A DNA stretch of 64,000 nucleotides from Hymenobacter cavernae. GTDB taxonomy: Bacteria > Bacteroidota > Bacteroidia > Cytophagales > Hymenobacteraceae. A model generated the notes under the pieces. It saw only the letters and a program-made list of their open reading frames with translations, made no database searches and was not told the origin of the DNA. Location: positions 248,001-312,000 of the forward strand of contig NZ_BMHT01000001.1 in the NCBI RefSeq assembly GCF_014641455.1. Reading direction: 5' to 3'. Below, one piece after another: positions 1 to 10,300 of the stretch (position 1 is its first letter; each line of letters starts with the position of its first letter). The translations under genes were made by a program, and so were the position numbers.

Positions 1-1
1 G

Positions 2-301
2 GACGGCATCACGCGCCGCAGCGTGCTGCAAATTGCCCGCGACTGGGGCATGCCCGTAGAAGAGCGCAAAGTAGCCGCCACCGAAGTGATGGAAGCTATC
101 CAGAATGGCACCCTCACCGAAGCCTTCGGCATCGGCACTGCCGTTACAATTGCGCCGATTACGGTTATTGGCTATCAGGGTCAGGACTATTTGCTGCCGG
201 AGCTTACTTCCGATTCGTTCGCCCGGCGCGTGTTGCAGGCGCTGGATGACATCCGCACCGGTGTTGCGCCTGACACGCACAACTGGATAGTTACCATTTA
301 A
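2..301 (+). CDS. ilvE: Branched-chain amino acid aminotransferase, C-terminal part (partial)
   Basis: This is the last 99 residues of a fold-type IV PLP-dependent branched-chain aminotransferase; the gene begins before the window. The reaction is reversible transfer of the amino group between leucine, isoleucine or valine and 2-oxoglutarate, in the cytoplasm. The fragment opens with GITRRSVLQIARDWG, the conserved segment after the PLP site, and has FGIGTAVTIAPI, which matches the phosphate-binding GTGTAA region of the family, and a C-terminal helix RVLQALDDIRTG. The reading frame is open from base 2 to the TAA at 299-301. A strong terminator follows at 335-370, so this gene ends its transcription unit. 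The catalytic lysine lies outside the window and cannot be checked. Confidence 0.9.
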   Translation, partial: DGITRRSVLQIARDWGMPVEERKVAATEVMEAIQNGTLTEAFGIGTAVTIAPITVIGYQGQDYLLPELTSDSFARRVLQALDDIRTGVAPDTHNWIVTI

Positions 302-334
302 GCAGCTTTGACCTAGCTTTTTCTGTGTTGCTAC

Positions 335-370
335 AACAGCCAACCTTACCTAGGTTGGCTGTTATTTTTT
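335..370 (+). terminator. Rho-independent terminator after ilvE
   Basis: An 11-bp perfect stem (AACAGCCAACC at 335-345 with GGTTGGCTGTT at 353-363), a 7-nt loop and a run of six T at 365-370. It lies 34 bases after the ilvE stop. The loop and the right arm contain the CCTAGG motif that is abundant in this window. Confidence 0.85.
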
Positions 371-513
371 CAGGAGCAACCTAGGTCTTTGCTTGAGAGC
401 AGCCCGAAGCTGGCTTGACTCATTGGCGTATTTAGGAGCCTATTATTCAATGGTAACGTTCCGGTAGCGACCTTTACCCATTCAAAATTCAACATCACCA
501 TTTAACATTCCCC

Positions 514-1591
514 ATGACGCAAGATCAGGTGAAGGAATTGAAGGGCCGCGCTGAGGCTCTGAGGAGGTATCTTTGACTACGATAATCGCAAAGAGCAGAT
601 TATAGAAACGGAAAAGCAGACCACGGCTCCTGACTTCTGGGACGACTCCAAAAAGGCGGAAGAGGTATTGAAGGAAATCAAATCCATCAAGGTCTGGACG
701 GATGACTACGAAGCCGTGGAGAAGGCCGTCGGCGATGTAGAAGTGCTCTATGACTTCTACCGTGACGGCGACGTGGCGGAGCAGGAGATGCAGCAGGAAT
801 TCGAGACGGCGCAGAAAGCCGTTGAGCAGCTGGAGTTCAAGCGGATGCTCTCCGATGAGGAAGATCAGCTCTCCGCCATCATCGACATCAACCCCGGCGC
901 GGGCGGCACCGAAAGCCAGGATTGGGCCGAGATGCTCATGCGCATGTACATCATGTGGGGCGAAAAGCACGGCTTCGCGGTGCGTCAAGTGAGCTACCAG
1001 CCCGGTGAAGGTGCCGGAATCAAGTCGGCTTCGCTGGAAATTGACGGCGACTTTGCCTACGGCTATCTGAAGAGCGAAATCGGCGTCCACCGCCTCGTGC
1101 GCATCTCCCCCTTCGATTCCAGCGGCCGGCGGCATACGTCGTTTGCTTCCGTATTTGCCTATCCGGTTGTGGATGACACCATCAACATCCAAATCAACCC
1201 CGCTGATATTTCTTGGGATACGTTCCGCTCCGGTGGCGCCGGTGGCCAGAACGTGAACAAGGTAGAAACAGCCGTCCGGCTCAAGCACGCCCCGTCTGGT
1301 ATCGTTATCGAGTGTCAGATTGAGCGTAGCCAGCTCATGAACAAGGAACATGCCCTACGCATGCTCAAGTCGCGCCTCTACCAGCTAGAGCTCGACAAGC
1401 GCAACGCCGAGCGTGACAAGGTTGAAGCCGGCAAGAAGCGCATCGACTTCGGCTCGCAGATCCGCAACTACGTGCTGCACCCTTACAAGCTCATCAAAGA
1501 CCTGCGCACCGGCATCGAGCGCACCGACGTGCAGAACGTGCTGGATGGCGACCTAGATGAGTATATCAAAGGGTTTCTGATGGAAAGCTAG
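514..1591 (+). CDS. prfB: Peptide chain release factor 2 (RF2), expressed by programmed +1 frameshift
   Basis: RF2 recognises UGA and UAA stop codons in the ribosome and triggers hydrolysis of the peptidyl-tRNA. The gene starts at ATG 514 and reads 20 codons ([20 protein letters not shown]) to an in-frame TGA at 574-576. A +1 shift at CTT-T carries on as DYDNRKEQ from 575 to the stop at 1591, giving about 358 residues, the usual RF2 length. The stop-recognition tripeptide is seen in [14 protein letters not shown], and the catalytic GGQ in [11 protein letters not shown]. Starting the gene downstream of the frameshift would lose the N-terminal helical domain, so the 514 start is preferred. The frameshift is the classic autoregulation: low RF2 causes pausing at TGA and favours shifting. 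It lies between ilvE and the convergent SusD gene. Confidence 0.96.
562..577 (+). promoter_or_regulatory. prfB: Programmed +1 ribosomal frameshift site of prfB
   Basis: The sequence AGGAGGTATCTTTGAC carries an internal Shine-Dalgarno-like AGGAGG (562-567), a 3-nt spacer, the slippery CTT codon (571-573) and the TGA stop (574-576) followed by C. This is the same arrangement as the E. coli prfB site. The upstream phase is frame 1 and the downstream phase frame 2, so a single +1 slip restores RF2. Confidence 0.97.
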
Positions 1592-1621
1592 GTTCCCGCT
1601 TAGCTTAAGCCTGAGCAAAAC

Positions 1622-1652
1622 AAAAAGGCTGCCCGATTGGGCAGCCCTTTTT
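1622..1652. terminator. Terminator between convergent prfB and SusD gene
   Basis: GGCTGCCC (1627-1634) pairs with GGGCAGCC (1639-1646) over a GATT loop. An A-run precedes and a T-run follows, so it can stop transcripts from both sides. The arms continue into AACAAAAA/TTTTTGTT with one bulged base. Confidence 0.85.
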
Positions 1653-1675
1653 GTTGATAAGCTACTTGTAATAGA

Positions 1676-3286
1676 TTAATCTACTACGTCCCAGAAGATC
1701 TTCGTGAACTGAGTAACATTAGCAGGAATATTTGCTGCGTTTGTGTTGGTCTCGGTCAGTGGATACAGCAGGCGGGTTGGTAGTTTATCCGCACGAGGCG
1801 AAATAGACTCCAGCGAAGCTTGAATTTTTGGCTGCGCAGTACGGCGATAATCATCCCAGGCTTCGGTGCTAGCCACTGAATTTTCGGCCAAGTACTTCTG
1901 GTAGATAATAACCGATTGCTTACCTAAGCTACCTGCCGACGGAGCAAGTGCGTAGTTCACCAATGGATTATTGGTGTTAGCAGCGATGTACGTGTTATAC
2001 TGTGCTATGCCAGGAGTTCCTGAAGTAGTAGCAGATAACGGCGTGCTATTTATGTCAGTAAGAGATGTACTGGTACGGTAGAAATAAACAAAGGAGGCCT
2101 TAATACCATCTTGGAAGTCGGTGCTAGCAGCAGCATCGCCACCAGTGAACAAGTTCCGGGTTTCAGCTTCTGCTTTTGAGAAGAGATGCTCAGACAAAAG
2201 CATCAGCGGAGTAGGCGCATTAGGCCCCTTCAACAGGCCACCGCCTTGCAGGAAAAATGATGCCCTCAACGTAGCTGTAGCTCCGGCAGGGCTGCGCTCG
2301 CCCAGATCAGTACCTACATAAACATTGCTAGCCCCATCCTTAACTCCGAACGCGTAGAGTTGAGAAACGCGAGGATCATTGTTGTTGACGTATTGGTTGA
2401 GGATGAAGTTGGTAGGAATCTGGTAGAGCTGCTCGGTAGCACTTGTACCAGCAGCTGTCAGTCCATAACGGGTAAAGAATGGATTTTGCTGGTTAGCACT
2501 TTGGGCATAGCCTGGTTGTACTACTACATCATTCGTAATAAATCCATCAGGTGCCGTCTGAAGAGTAGCTAGCTGCGTCCGTACGTACGTATCCAGTGCT
2601 GCATCGCCAGTTTGCGATTCACGCAACAGAATCCGCAGCTTTAAGCTGTTAGCAAACTGCTTCCACTTTTTCATGTCGCCGCGGAAAACAACGTCCTCGG
2701 CACCTACCCCAACACCACCACTGGCAGCTGCATTAGCATCCGCAATAGCGCCATCTAGCTGTACGATAAAGTCCTTGTAGATATCAGCAGCTTTGTCGTA
2801 GGTAGGCGTTGTGCTCGCAGCTCCTTGCAGAGCAGTGAAATAAGGGATATCCCCAAACTCATCGACCAATAGCAGGAAGTTATACACCTTCATGATCCGG
2901 GCGATAGCTGCATGGTTAGGATAACCCACGGCTTGCTGCTGAATGAGGTTGTAGTCATTCAGGTTATCATAGGTGTTGCTCCACAAGCTTTGATAGAACT
3001 GGTTCGTGTAGTTATACGTGCGTTCTTCCGTATAACCGTTTACAACCCCCGACTTACCCCAATAATCAGCAGCAAAGCTAGCATAGCTGTTATAGCCTGG
3101 GAGAGTACTCGTGTTAGAACCCGACGAGTAGTTAAAAGCCGTAGTGGTCAGTGCTGATGCCAATAACTCACTCGGCGTTGCTGCCGTCGGGTTGTTAGGG
3201 TTCTCATTGACGTCGAGAAACTTCTCGCAACCGGTTGCAGCAGTAGTAAGCGCCGCTGCAAGCAGGACTCTAAAAAGTATTTTCAT
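1676..3286 (-). CDS. SusD/RagB-like nutrient-binding outer-membrane lipoprotein
   Basis: Surface lipoprotein that captures a nutrient and caps a SusC channel in the outer membrane. The start at 3286 (MKILFRVLLAAALTT) is preferred to a TTG two codons upstream. The lipobox TAATGC places the lipidated Cys at residue 20, followed by EKFLDVNENPNNPT, the typical SusD start with an N-x-NP-N-P motif. The product is about 536 residues, and the TPR-like helical body and C-terminal EAWDDYRRTAQP segment fit the SusD-like_2 group. The gene lies 12 bp downstream of its SusC partner on the same strand, so the two form an operon. The ligand cannot be told: no glycoside hydrolase, protease or regulator is next to the pair. 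Confidence 0.92.
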   Translation of the reverse strand: MKILFRVLLAAALTTAATGCEKFLDVNENPNNPTAATPSELLASALTTTAFNYSSGSNTSTLPGYNSYASFAADYWGKSGVVNGYTEERTYNYTNQFYQSLWSNTYDNLNDYNLIQQQAVGYPNHAAIARIMKVYNFLLLVDEFGDIPYFTALQGAASTTPTYDKAADIYKDFIVQLDGAIADANAAASGGVGVGAEDVVFRGDMKKWKQFANSLKLRILLRESQTGDAALDTYVRTQLATLQTAPDGFITNDVVVQPGYAQSANQQNPFFTRYGLTAAGTSATEQLYQIPTNFILNQYVNNNDPRVSQLYAFGVKDGASNVYVGTDLGERSPAGATATLRASFFLQGGGLLKGPNAPTPLMLLSEHLFSKAEAETRNLFTGGDAAASTDFQDGIKASFVYFYRTSTSLTDINSTPLSATTSGTPGIAQYNTYIAANTNNPLVNYALAPSAGSLGKQSVIIYQKYLAENSVASTEAWDDYRRTAQPKIQASLESISPRADKLPTRLLYPLTETNTNAANIPANVTQFTKIFWDVVD

Positions 3287-3298
3287 GAACAAGTGAGA

Positions 3299-6200
3299 TT
3301 AGAAAGTTGCGCTGAGAGTAGCTCCGTAGAACTTCGTCGGCGGGGTCTGGAAATAGCTGTTAATACCAACGGCATTAGGGTTGGTAGTAGCATTGCTGAA
3401 CTCAGGGTCAGTGTAGATGTTGGCTTTCGGTACCCACGTAAAGATATTCCGGCCAAACAGGTTAACTGAAGCACCCTTAATGAAACCTACTCTCGATACT
3501 AAAGCAGTAGGTAGCGCATAGCTCAGGGAAAGCTCCCGGATTTTGAAGAATTTTCCGGAGGTCACGTAGTTCTCTGACACAGTAGTGTTATAAGCTGCGC
3601 TAGACCAGAACTCTGATCCACCAGGCGTTAGCCCTGAGGTGTTCGGAACATACGTTGTACCATCGGGAGCCAGAATAGCTGAGTTAGGGTACACAAAATT
3701 CTCACGACCGTATGTAACAGTCCGCTGTCCAGCCCCTGTGAAGTCGAGAGTCTCACCGATAGCGTTATAAATTACGTAACCCGTGCGGAGTTCACCTTGG
3801 CCGGATAACGTCAGCCCTTTGTACGTTACGCTAGCATTGAAGCCGTACTTGTATTTAGGTTGGGTATTGCCAAAGCTTTTCAGGTCAGTCGATTTAAGAG
3901 GGAAATAACGGGCTTCGCCGGTATTTGGATCTTTGGTCGTAACCATCTTGATTAGCCCATCATCAGTGCGCTGGTAGTAGCTACCCCGCAGTACAGGATA
4001 GGCCTGACCGGGAATCGCAAAAAGCGATGCGCTACCAGCTCCGCCGCCACTTGTCAGAGTTAGCTGAGAGAGGCCCGGAGGCAGCGAAATAACTTCATTG
4101 TTGTTGTAGTTGAAGTTACCACCTACCGTGATGGTCAGTCCATTGTCAAGACGAACGGGAGTGATATTCAGGTCAGCTTCAACACCGCGGTTTTGTACTT
4201 CACCCGCATTAAGGAGTAGAGTGCTGTAGCCGGTAGCAGTTGAAATGCTAGTTCTAATCGTCTGATTAGTGCTCTTCTGCGAATAGTAGGTGAAAGCACC
4301 CGTTACCCGATGCTGCAAGAAGCTAAGTTCGATACCAGTCTCAATGGAGCGGGTTTCCTCAGGCTTAAGCCCCTGTTGTACAAGGCCATTGTCTGCCGTG
4401 AACGAAGCTAATGAACCAAACGGGAAACCAGTACCAAGACCATAGGTGGAATTCAGTGCATACGCCCCACCCGTCTGGTATATACCTAGGTCGGTAACAC
4501 TTGTTGGCAATTCAGTCGGCAATGGAGCATTAGGTAGGTTTACCTGGCTAACCTTCGTGATACCTCCGCGGATCTTGCCATAGTCCAGGAAAGAAACGTC
4601 TTTGAGGGCTGGAATAGCCTCCGTGAATACAACCGATGCATCTACCCCAGGGTAGAAGAAGCTACGGTTGTCAGGATCCAGATACGAGATGTTATCATTA
4701 CGACCCGAGCCGTGCAGGAAGACAAAATTTTTGTAACCTAGGGTCACGTCGCCATAGAATGCGTACAGGCGAGTTTGGGCTCTGCCATCAAACCCGATCA
4801 GGTTGCCGATCCGGTTTGAGAGGTTAAACAAGTCCGGCTTAGCTAAGGCAGTGGAAGCGGCAAAGTTGAAGCGGCTATCGAACTGTTGTATGTTATTACC
4901 TACAATAGCTTGTACTGTAAAGTCGCCGAACGTTTTATCCATGCTGATGAACAGGTCCGAGTTAATGCGGGTCAGGCTCGCGCTCAAATCCTGCACATAG
5001 CCGGGCGTTCCAGCACCTGATTTGTTCGTATTGTGTGCCTGCTGATAGGCATTGTAGGTAAACTTATTTTGCGTAGCCAAGCGCTGCTGGGTGGTGTTGG
5101 TAGTACCTAGGCGGTACTGAACTTTCAACCAATCAAGAACTTTGTACGACAAATCAATATTGCCCTGCAGCGTGTTGCGCCGATCGTTGGTACGGTAGGT
5201 ATCAATAATCCAGTAGGGATTATCGTAGAAGGCATTAAAATAGCCATTTGGATTGGCAAACTGATCATTCTGCCAATCCTTATAGGACGTAATAGGAGCC
5301 ATTACCGTATTGTTGAGCAGGTTCCAGTACACCGTTGAATTCCGGTCTGCATTGGAAGTGATATTAGACCGCTGCTGCGAGTACGATACATTGAAGCCAG
5401 CAGTCAGGCGACCTAGCTCCCGCGAAGCATTGAAGCGGAAGGTATTCCGATCAAACTTATCTTTCGGAATGATTCCTTTGTTCTGCAAATTCTGGTAAGA
5501 GGTATAAAACTTCGTTTTCTCATCTCCACCTGAAAACGAGACACCATTCTGCATTTGGTAGCCGGTATTGAAGAACTTACGACGCTCATTAGGACGAGCT
5601 TCAAATGTCAGCATCTGCACATCACCATTCGCAAGCCGCTCGCCAAAAGGTCTTAGTGATCCATCAAAGCGGGGGCCATACTGCTGGTTTTCGAACCCCT
5701 GATACTGAGTGCTGTAGTCGGAGTCTGGGGTGTTGTCGGTAGTAAAAGTTGGGTAAGCAGAGGTGTATGTGTTAGCACCAGGCCCAAACTCCTTTTGTAA
5801 CTTGGGCATGAACGAAACTGATTCGAACTGCGAGGTTTGCGAGAAGGTAACCTGAGGCGTAACACCACCTTTTTTAGTGGTGATGATCAATGCGCCATTT
5901 GAGGCCTGTGAGCCGTACAGCGCAGCCGCATTAGCACCTTTCAGCACTGATATAGATGCAATATCATCAGGATTAAGTGCAACTAGAACATCGTTCGTTG
6001 AAATAACACCGTCAATTACAACAAGCGCTTCGTTGTTACCAGTAAGTGACCGAGTTCCACGCAGCGTAACGCGCACACTAGGGTTAACCCCACTGCTTAG
6101 CGTCTGAATTTGCAGGCCTGATACCTTACCAGCTAAACCATTCGCTACGTTGGTTACACGAGCTTGGGTAATCTCCTTAGTATCAAGCGTAGCGGTAGCA

Positions 6201-6568
6201 TAGCCCACCTGCCGCTCCTGACGCTGGATACCTAGGGCACCTGTTACCACTACTTCGCCCAACTGCTTGGTGTCAGTAGCCAGCGACACGTTGTAAGTAG
6301 TACCACTCCCAATAGGCTGCTCCAAGGTAAGATACCCTATCGAGCTAAAAGTGAGCGCTGTAGCTGTAGTAGGTACGCTCAACGAATAGGTACCATCTGC
6401 GCTCGTGGAAGCACCTACCGTTGTGCCTTTCACAACAACGGTCACTCCTGGCAAGCCCTGACCGCTAGTCCGATCAGTCACACGCCCTGAAATAGTCCTA
6501 TCCTGCGCAATAGCCTGCTGTAGCAGACTAATCATTAGCAGAATGAACACAAGTAACGGTTTTTTCAT
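3299..6568 (-). CDS. SusC/RagA family TonB-dependent outer-membrane transporter
   Basis: TonB-dependent beta-barrel that imports the ligand bound by its SusD partner. The 1089-residue product has a signal peptide (cleavage near AIAQ, residue 21), a carboxypeptidase-like regulatory domain at about 23-105 (ISGRVTDRTSGQGLPGVTVV), and a plug domain beginning LGEVVVTGALG and ending in the SusC signature ALYGSQASNGALIITTKKG. The remainder is barrel, ending in the aromatic LSATF. There is no STN domain, so anti-sigma signalling is not expected. It is first in the operon with the SusD gene and is divergent from another SusC gene at 7313. The signal peptide and N-terminal domain closely resemble those of the SusC genes at 7313 and 13685, which suggests duplication. 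Confidence 0.95.
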   Translation of the reverse strand: MKKPLLVFILLMISLLQQAIAQDRTISGRVTDRTSGQGLPGVTVVVKGTTVGASTSADGTYSLSVPTTATALTFSSIGYLTLEQPIGSGTTYNVSLATDTKQLGEVVVTGALGIQRQERQVGYATATLDTKEITQARVTNVANGLAGKVSGLQIQTLSSGVNPSVRVTLRGTRSLTGNNEALVVIDGVISTNDVLVALNPDDIASISVLKGANAAALYGSQASNGALIITTKKGGVTPQVTFSQTSQFESVSFMPKLQKEFGPGANTYTSAYPTFTTDNTPDSDYSTQYQGFENQQYGPRFDGSLRPFGERLANGDVQMLTFEARPNERRKFFNTGYQMQNGVSFSGGDEKTKFYTSYQNLQNKGIIPKDKFDRNTFRFNASRELGRLTAGFNVSYSQQRSNITSNADRNSTVYWNLLNNTVMAPITSYKDWQNDQFANPNGYFNAFYDNPYWIIDTYRTNDRRNTLQGNIDLSYKVLDWLKVQYRLGTTNTTQQRLATQNKFTYNAYQQAHNTNKSGAGTPGYVQDLSASLTRINSDLFISMDKTFGDFTVQAIVGNNIQQFDSRFNFAASTALAKPDLFNLSNRIGNLIGFDGRAQTRLYAFYGDVTLGYKNFVFLHGSGRNDNISYLDPDNRSFFYPGVDASVVFTEAIPALKDVSFLDYGKIRGGITKVSQVNLPNAPLPTELPTSVTDLGIYQTGGAYALNSTYGLGTGFPFGSLASFTADNGLVQQGLKPEETRSIETGIELSFLQHRVTGAFTYYSQKSTNQTIRTSISTATGYSTLLLNAGEVQNRGVEADLNITPVRLDNGLTITVGGNFNYNNNEVISLPPGLSQLTLTSGGGAGSASLFAIPGQAYPVLRGSYYQRTDDGLIKMVTTKDPNTGEARYFPLKSTDLKSFGNTQPKYKYGFNASVTYKGLTLSGQGELRTGYVIYNAIGETLDFTGAGQRTVTYGRENFVYPNSAILAPDGTTYVPNTSGLTPGGSEFWSSAAYNTTVSENYVTSGKFFKIRELSLSYALPTALVSRVGFIKGASVNLFGRNIFTWVPKANIYTDPEFSNATTNPNAVGINSYFQTPPTKFYGATLSATF

Positions 6569-7312
6569 GGATGATGAATTTGGTTTTAGAAAGTAAGAAA
6601 AGGACGATGGTGAGGAAAAGATTGATATAAGAAAGGTACAGGATCCAAACTAAACAAAAAAAAATATCACTTCATCTATTACTCACCTAAAAGTGTTTGT
6701 ATTCCAGCATTTTCCTGTATAAAACTAGTATAGCACATAATCGATATACGACTGTCTACCTATGAACAATACAGTATGGTGGCTCTTCCATTTCTCTAGC
6801 AGTGTGCTCATGCATATCAAGAAGGCGTTGCCAAGATTCGCCGACATTGAAACCTAGGTAGGTAATCGAGGTGCGAACTGCTCGCACTGCCATCTTAAGC
6901 GGCTGTGTTCATCCTATAAGCTATTCAGCTACAACTATAGGCTCGTGTGCTACCAGTTACAAGGCCCAACCTATTTCTATTATACTCTTTATTTATTCTC
7001 CTGCTATTTCCTAGTATGTCCTAGGCCTGCTTTCTCCATTAATCTATTTCCTACCATATAAAACCTTACGAATTCCTTAGCTAGCTCCATACTGTTCCTT
7101 ATAATAATACAGATACCAGTTATGCACATATCCTCTTGATTACTAAACAAATCTTAGTGAATACTCTGTATTTCAATTCGCAAGACAGCTTTTATCAATC
7201 CATATAGTCCGGAAGAAATCAATACGGAGAAATCTGTTTTCATTAACTTGTTCACGATTTTCGCTTTCGCTTTTTATTCTTTCCTAGTTCATTTTACCAA
7301 ATTACAATTCAC
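6569..7312. other. A+T-rich divergent intergenic region between two SusC genes
   Basis: This 744-bp gap separates the start codons of two divergent SusC genes and must hold both promoters. It is clearly more A+T-rich than the genes. I found no convincing ORF, no hairpin terminator and no clean TAnnTTTG promoter element. Two CCTAGG sites occur, near 6853 and 7019. Confidence 0.5.
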
Positions 7313-10300
7313 ATGAAAAAACTGATTCTACTATGTTTTTTCCTGATAACCACGCTGTTGCAGCAGGCCGTGGCGCAGGATCGAACAGTATCAGGAAGAG
7401 TCATTGATCGTTCGACCAATGAAGGACTACCGGGAGTCACAGTACTGGTTAAAGGCACTACAGTAGGGGGCGCTACAAACAGCGATGGCACCTTCTCCTT
7501 GTCAGTTCCTGCTACCGGCAACACTTTGATATTCAGCTCTATTGGCTATATCACATTGGAGCAGGCTGTTGCCAGCGGTCCAATGACAGTGTCGCTGTCT
7601 ACTGACACTAAGCAGCTTAATGAAGTAGTTGTAACGGCACTGGGGATAGAAAAAGAGAAGCGCACCCTAGGTTACGCAACGCAGACGATCGAAGCTGCTC
7701 AGCTTACCCAAGGCCGCGACCGTAGCGTACTGAATGAGCTTCAGGGTAAAGTGGCCGGCGTACAGATCAGCAACGCTTCGGGTGGGGTTGGTAGCTCTAC
7801 CCGCGTTGTTATCCGTGGCAACAAGTCCTTCACCGGTAACAACCAGCCGCTCTATGTCGTGGATGGTATTCCGATTGACAACAGCTCTGTTGGTAGCGGC
7901 GACAACCTCAATAACGGGGTAGATACCGGCAACCGCGCCAACGACATCAACCCGGAAGACGTTGAGTCAGTGAACATTCTGAAGGGACCTGCTGCTACTG
8001 CCCTTTATGGTTCGCGGGCTGCCTCCGGCGCTATCATCATCACGACCAAATCGGGTCGTAGCGCTGCTAAACGCGGCCGGAAAGCGGAGGTTACCTTCAC
8101 CTCTTCGTACGTTATTGATGACATTCTCTTCCTGCCTAAGTTCCAGAATGAGTTTGGCCAAGGCTTTCCGCAAAACGGTTTTGCCAGAGTATCGGATACC
8201 CGGGAAAATACCAGCTGGGGCCCGCGCTTTGATGGTCAGGACCGCGTATGGGGTCAGATCATCAACAACCAACAGCAATCGAAGCCTTATGTAGGCTTGA
8301 AGAACAACGTACGGGACTTCTTCGACCTAGGTAAAACCTGGACGAACACCGTTTCGCTGGGCGGCGGCGATGCCAAAACGAACTACATCGTTTCGGCTTC
8401 CAATGTGCAGCAGTCTGGTATCACACCCGGCACAAAGTACGAGCGTAGCTCCGTGAAGCTGGGAGGCGAAACGCACCTGACCAATAAAATTACGAGCAGC
8501 TTTACGGCTACTTATACCCGCACTGGAAGCGACCAGGCAGTAACCGGCCAGGGCAACAACTCCATCTACGATCAGCTTATCCAAACTCCGCGCGACATCA
8601 GCTTGCTGGATCTGCGTGATCTTAATAATCCGTTCAATAACATCAACGGCTACTATAGCCCTTACACGGTAAACCCCTGGCAGATTCTGCACGACAACAG
8701 CTTCCATAATGATGTCGACCGCCTTGTAGGAAATACCCAGCTCGGGTACCAGTTCAACGACCATTTCAAAGTGAATTATCGCATTGGCATGGATACGTAC
8801 AGCGACCGGCGTAAGCAGTTCTCGGCCCGCCGCGACCTAGCCCCAGGTACCCAGAATGCGAGTGGCAACACCAGCAGCAACGGTTACTACGAGGAAACGC
8901 AGATCAACTACAATGAGTTAAGCTCCGACCTGATTGCTACTTATAACGGCAATATCACGGAGGACATCACGGTAAGCGCTTTGCTAGGGCAGAACTTCAA
9001 CCAGCGCCGCTACGACCAGACCAGCATTGCCACGAATAACCTGGTGAGCAATGCCTTCGGTCCTACGCTGCTGAACAACGCAAATACCGGCTACCTGAAC
9101 CCACTGGCAAACCCGTCAACAGCATCAGTGGGCACGCCGCACTACTTACGCCGTATAGTAGGGGTTTACTCAACGGTAGACTTTGGCTTCCGTGACTACC
9201 TATTCCTAGGCCTGACGGCTCGCAATGACTGGTCTTCTACCCTGCCCAGCAGCAACCGGAGCTTCTTCTACCCGGCTGTGAACCTAGGTTTCGTCTTCAC
9301 TGATCTGCTTGGTCTGAAGGAAAACGCCTACTTCAATTATGGCAAGCTGCGTGCTAACGTTGCCCAAGTAGGTAACGATGCATCTCCTTACCTGACTGGC
9401 TCTACCTTCAGCGTCGCTAGCACCACCAATGGCTACTCGGGTGGTACGCTACAGTTCCCCTTAGGCAATGTGGTAGGCTACAGCCAGGGCAACACGATTG
9501 GTAGCCCAACGCTGCAACCTGAAATCACGAAGTCGTTGGAGCTAGGTACTGAACTACACTTCTTCCAGGATCGTTTGACGGCTGACGTGTCAGTTTACGA
9601 CACGCGAAGCACCAAACAGATTGTCACTATTCCACTTTCTCCAGGCTCGGGCTTTACGGGCTTGGTAGGTAACGTAGGCGAGATTCAGAACAAAGGTATT
9701 GAGGTGTTGCTAAGTGGCACCCCTGTCAAAGTAGGTGGCTTTACCTGGGACCTGTCGGTGAACTATACCAAGAACGTCAGCAAGGTTTTGTCTATCATCG
9801 AAGGTATTGATGAGATTAACCTAGGTGGTCTTGGTGGCGTGAGCCTGGTTGCTCGCAAGGGCGAACCATACGGCGTATTCCGCGCAACTGATATTCTGAC
9901 CAATGAAGCCGGTCAGGTAGTTGTTGCTGCTACTACGGGTGTGCCATTGGCCAGCGAAGTGAAGTCGCTGGGCACGATTTCACCGCGCTACTCGGCTGGT
10001 CTAAACAGCACGTTCTCTTACCGTGGCCTTTCGCTGACAGTAGTAGTTGATACCAAGCAAGGTGGTAAGATCTACTCCCGTACCCGGGGTACGCAACGTT
10101 TCGCGGGCACCGCTCCTGAGACGCTGATCAATGACCGTCAGCCCTTCATTGTAGCGAATAGTGTGATTCAGAACGCCGACGGCTCGTATTCTCCAAATAC
10201 AACCCCAACTACTGCCTTCGATTACTTCAGTGCTTTAGAAGGCGCTGGTGGCCCTCCCGGCACCAACATCATCGACGCTTCTTACACGAAGCTGCGCGAG

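Noticed and set aside
482..1351. 289-codon open frame on the minus strand opposite prfB
   Set aside because: It lies entirely across the clear prfB gene, has no family likeness and is a shadow of high-G+C coding DNA.
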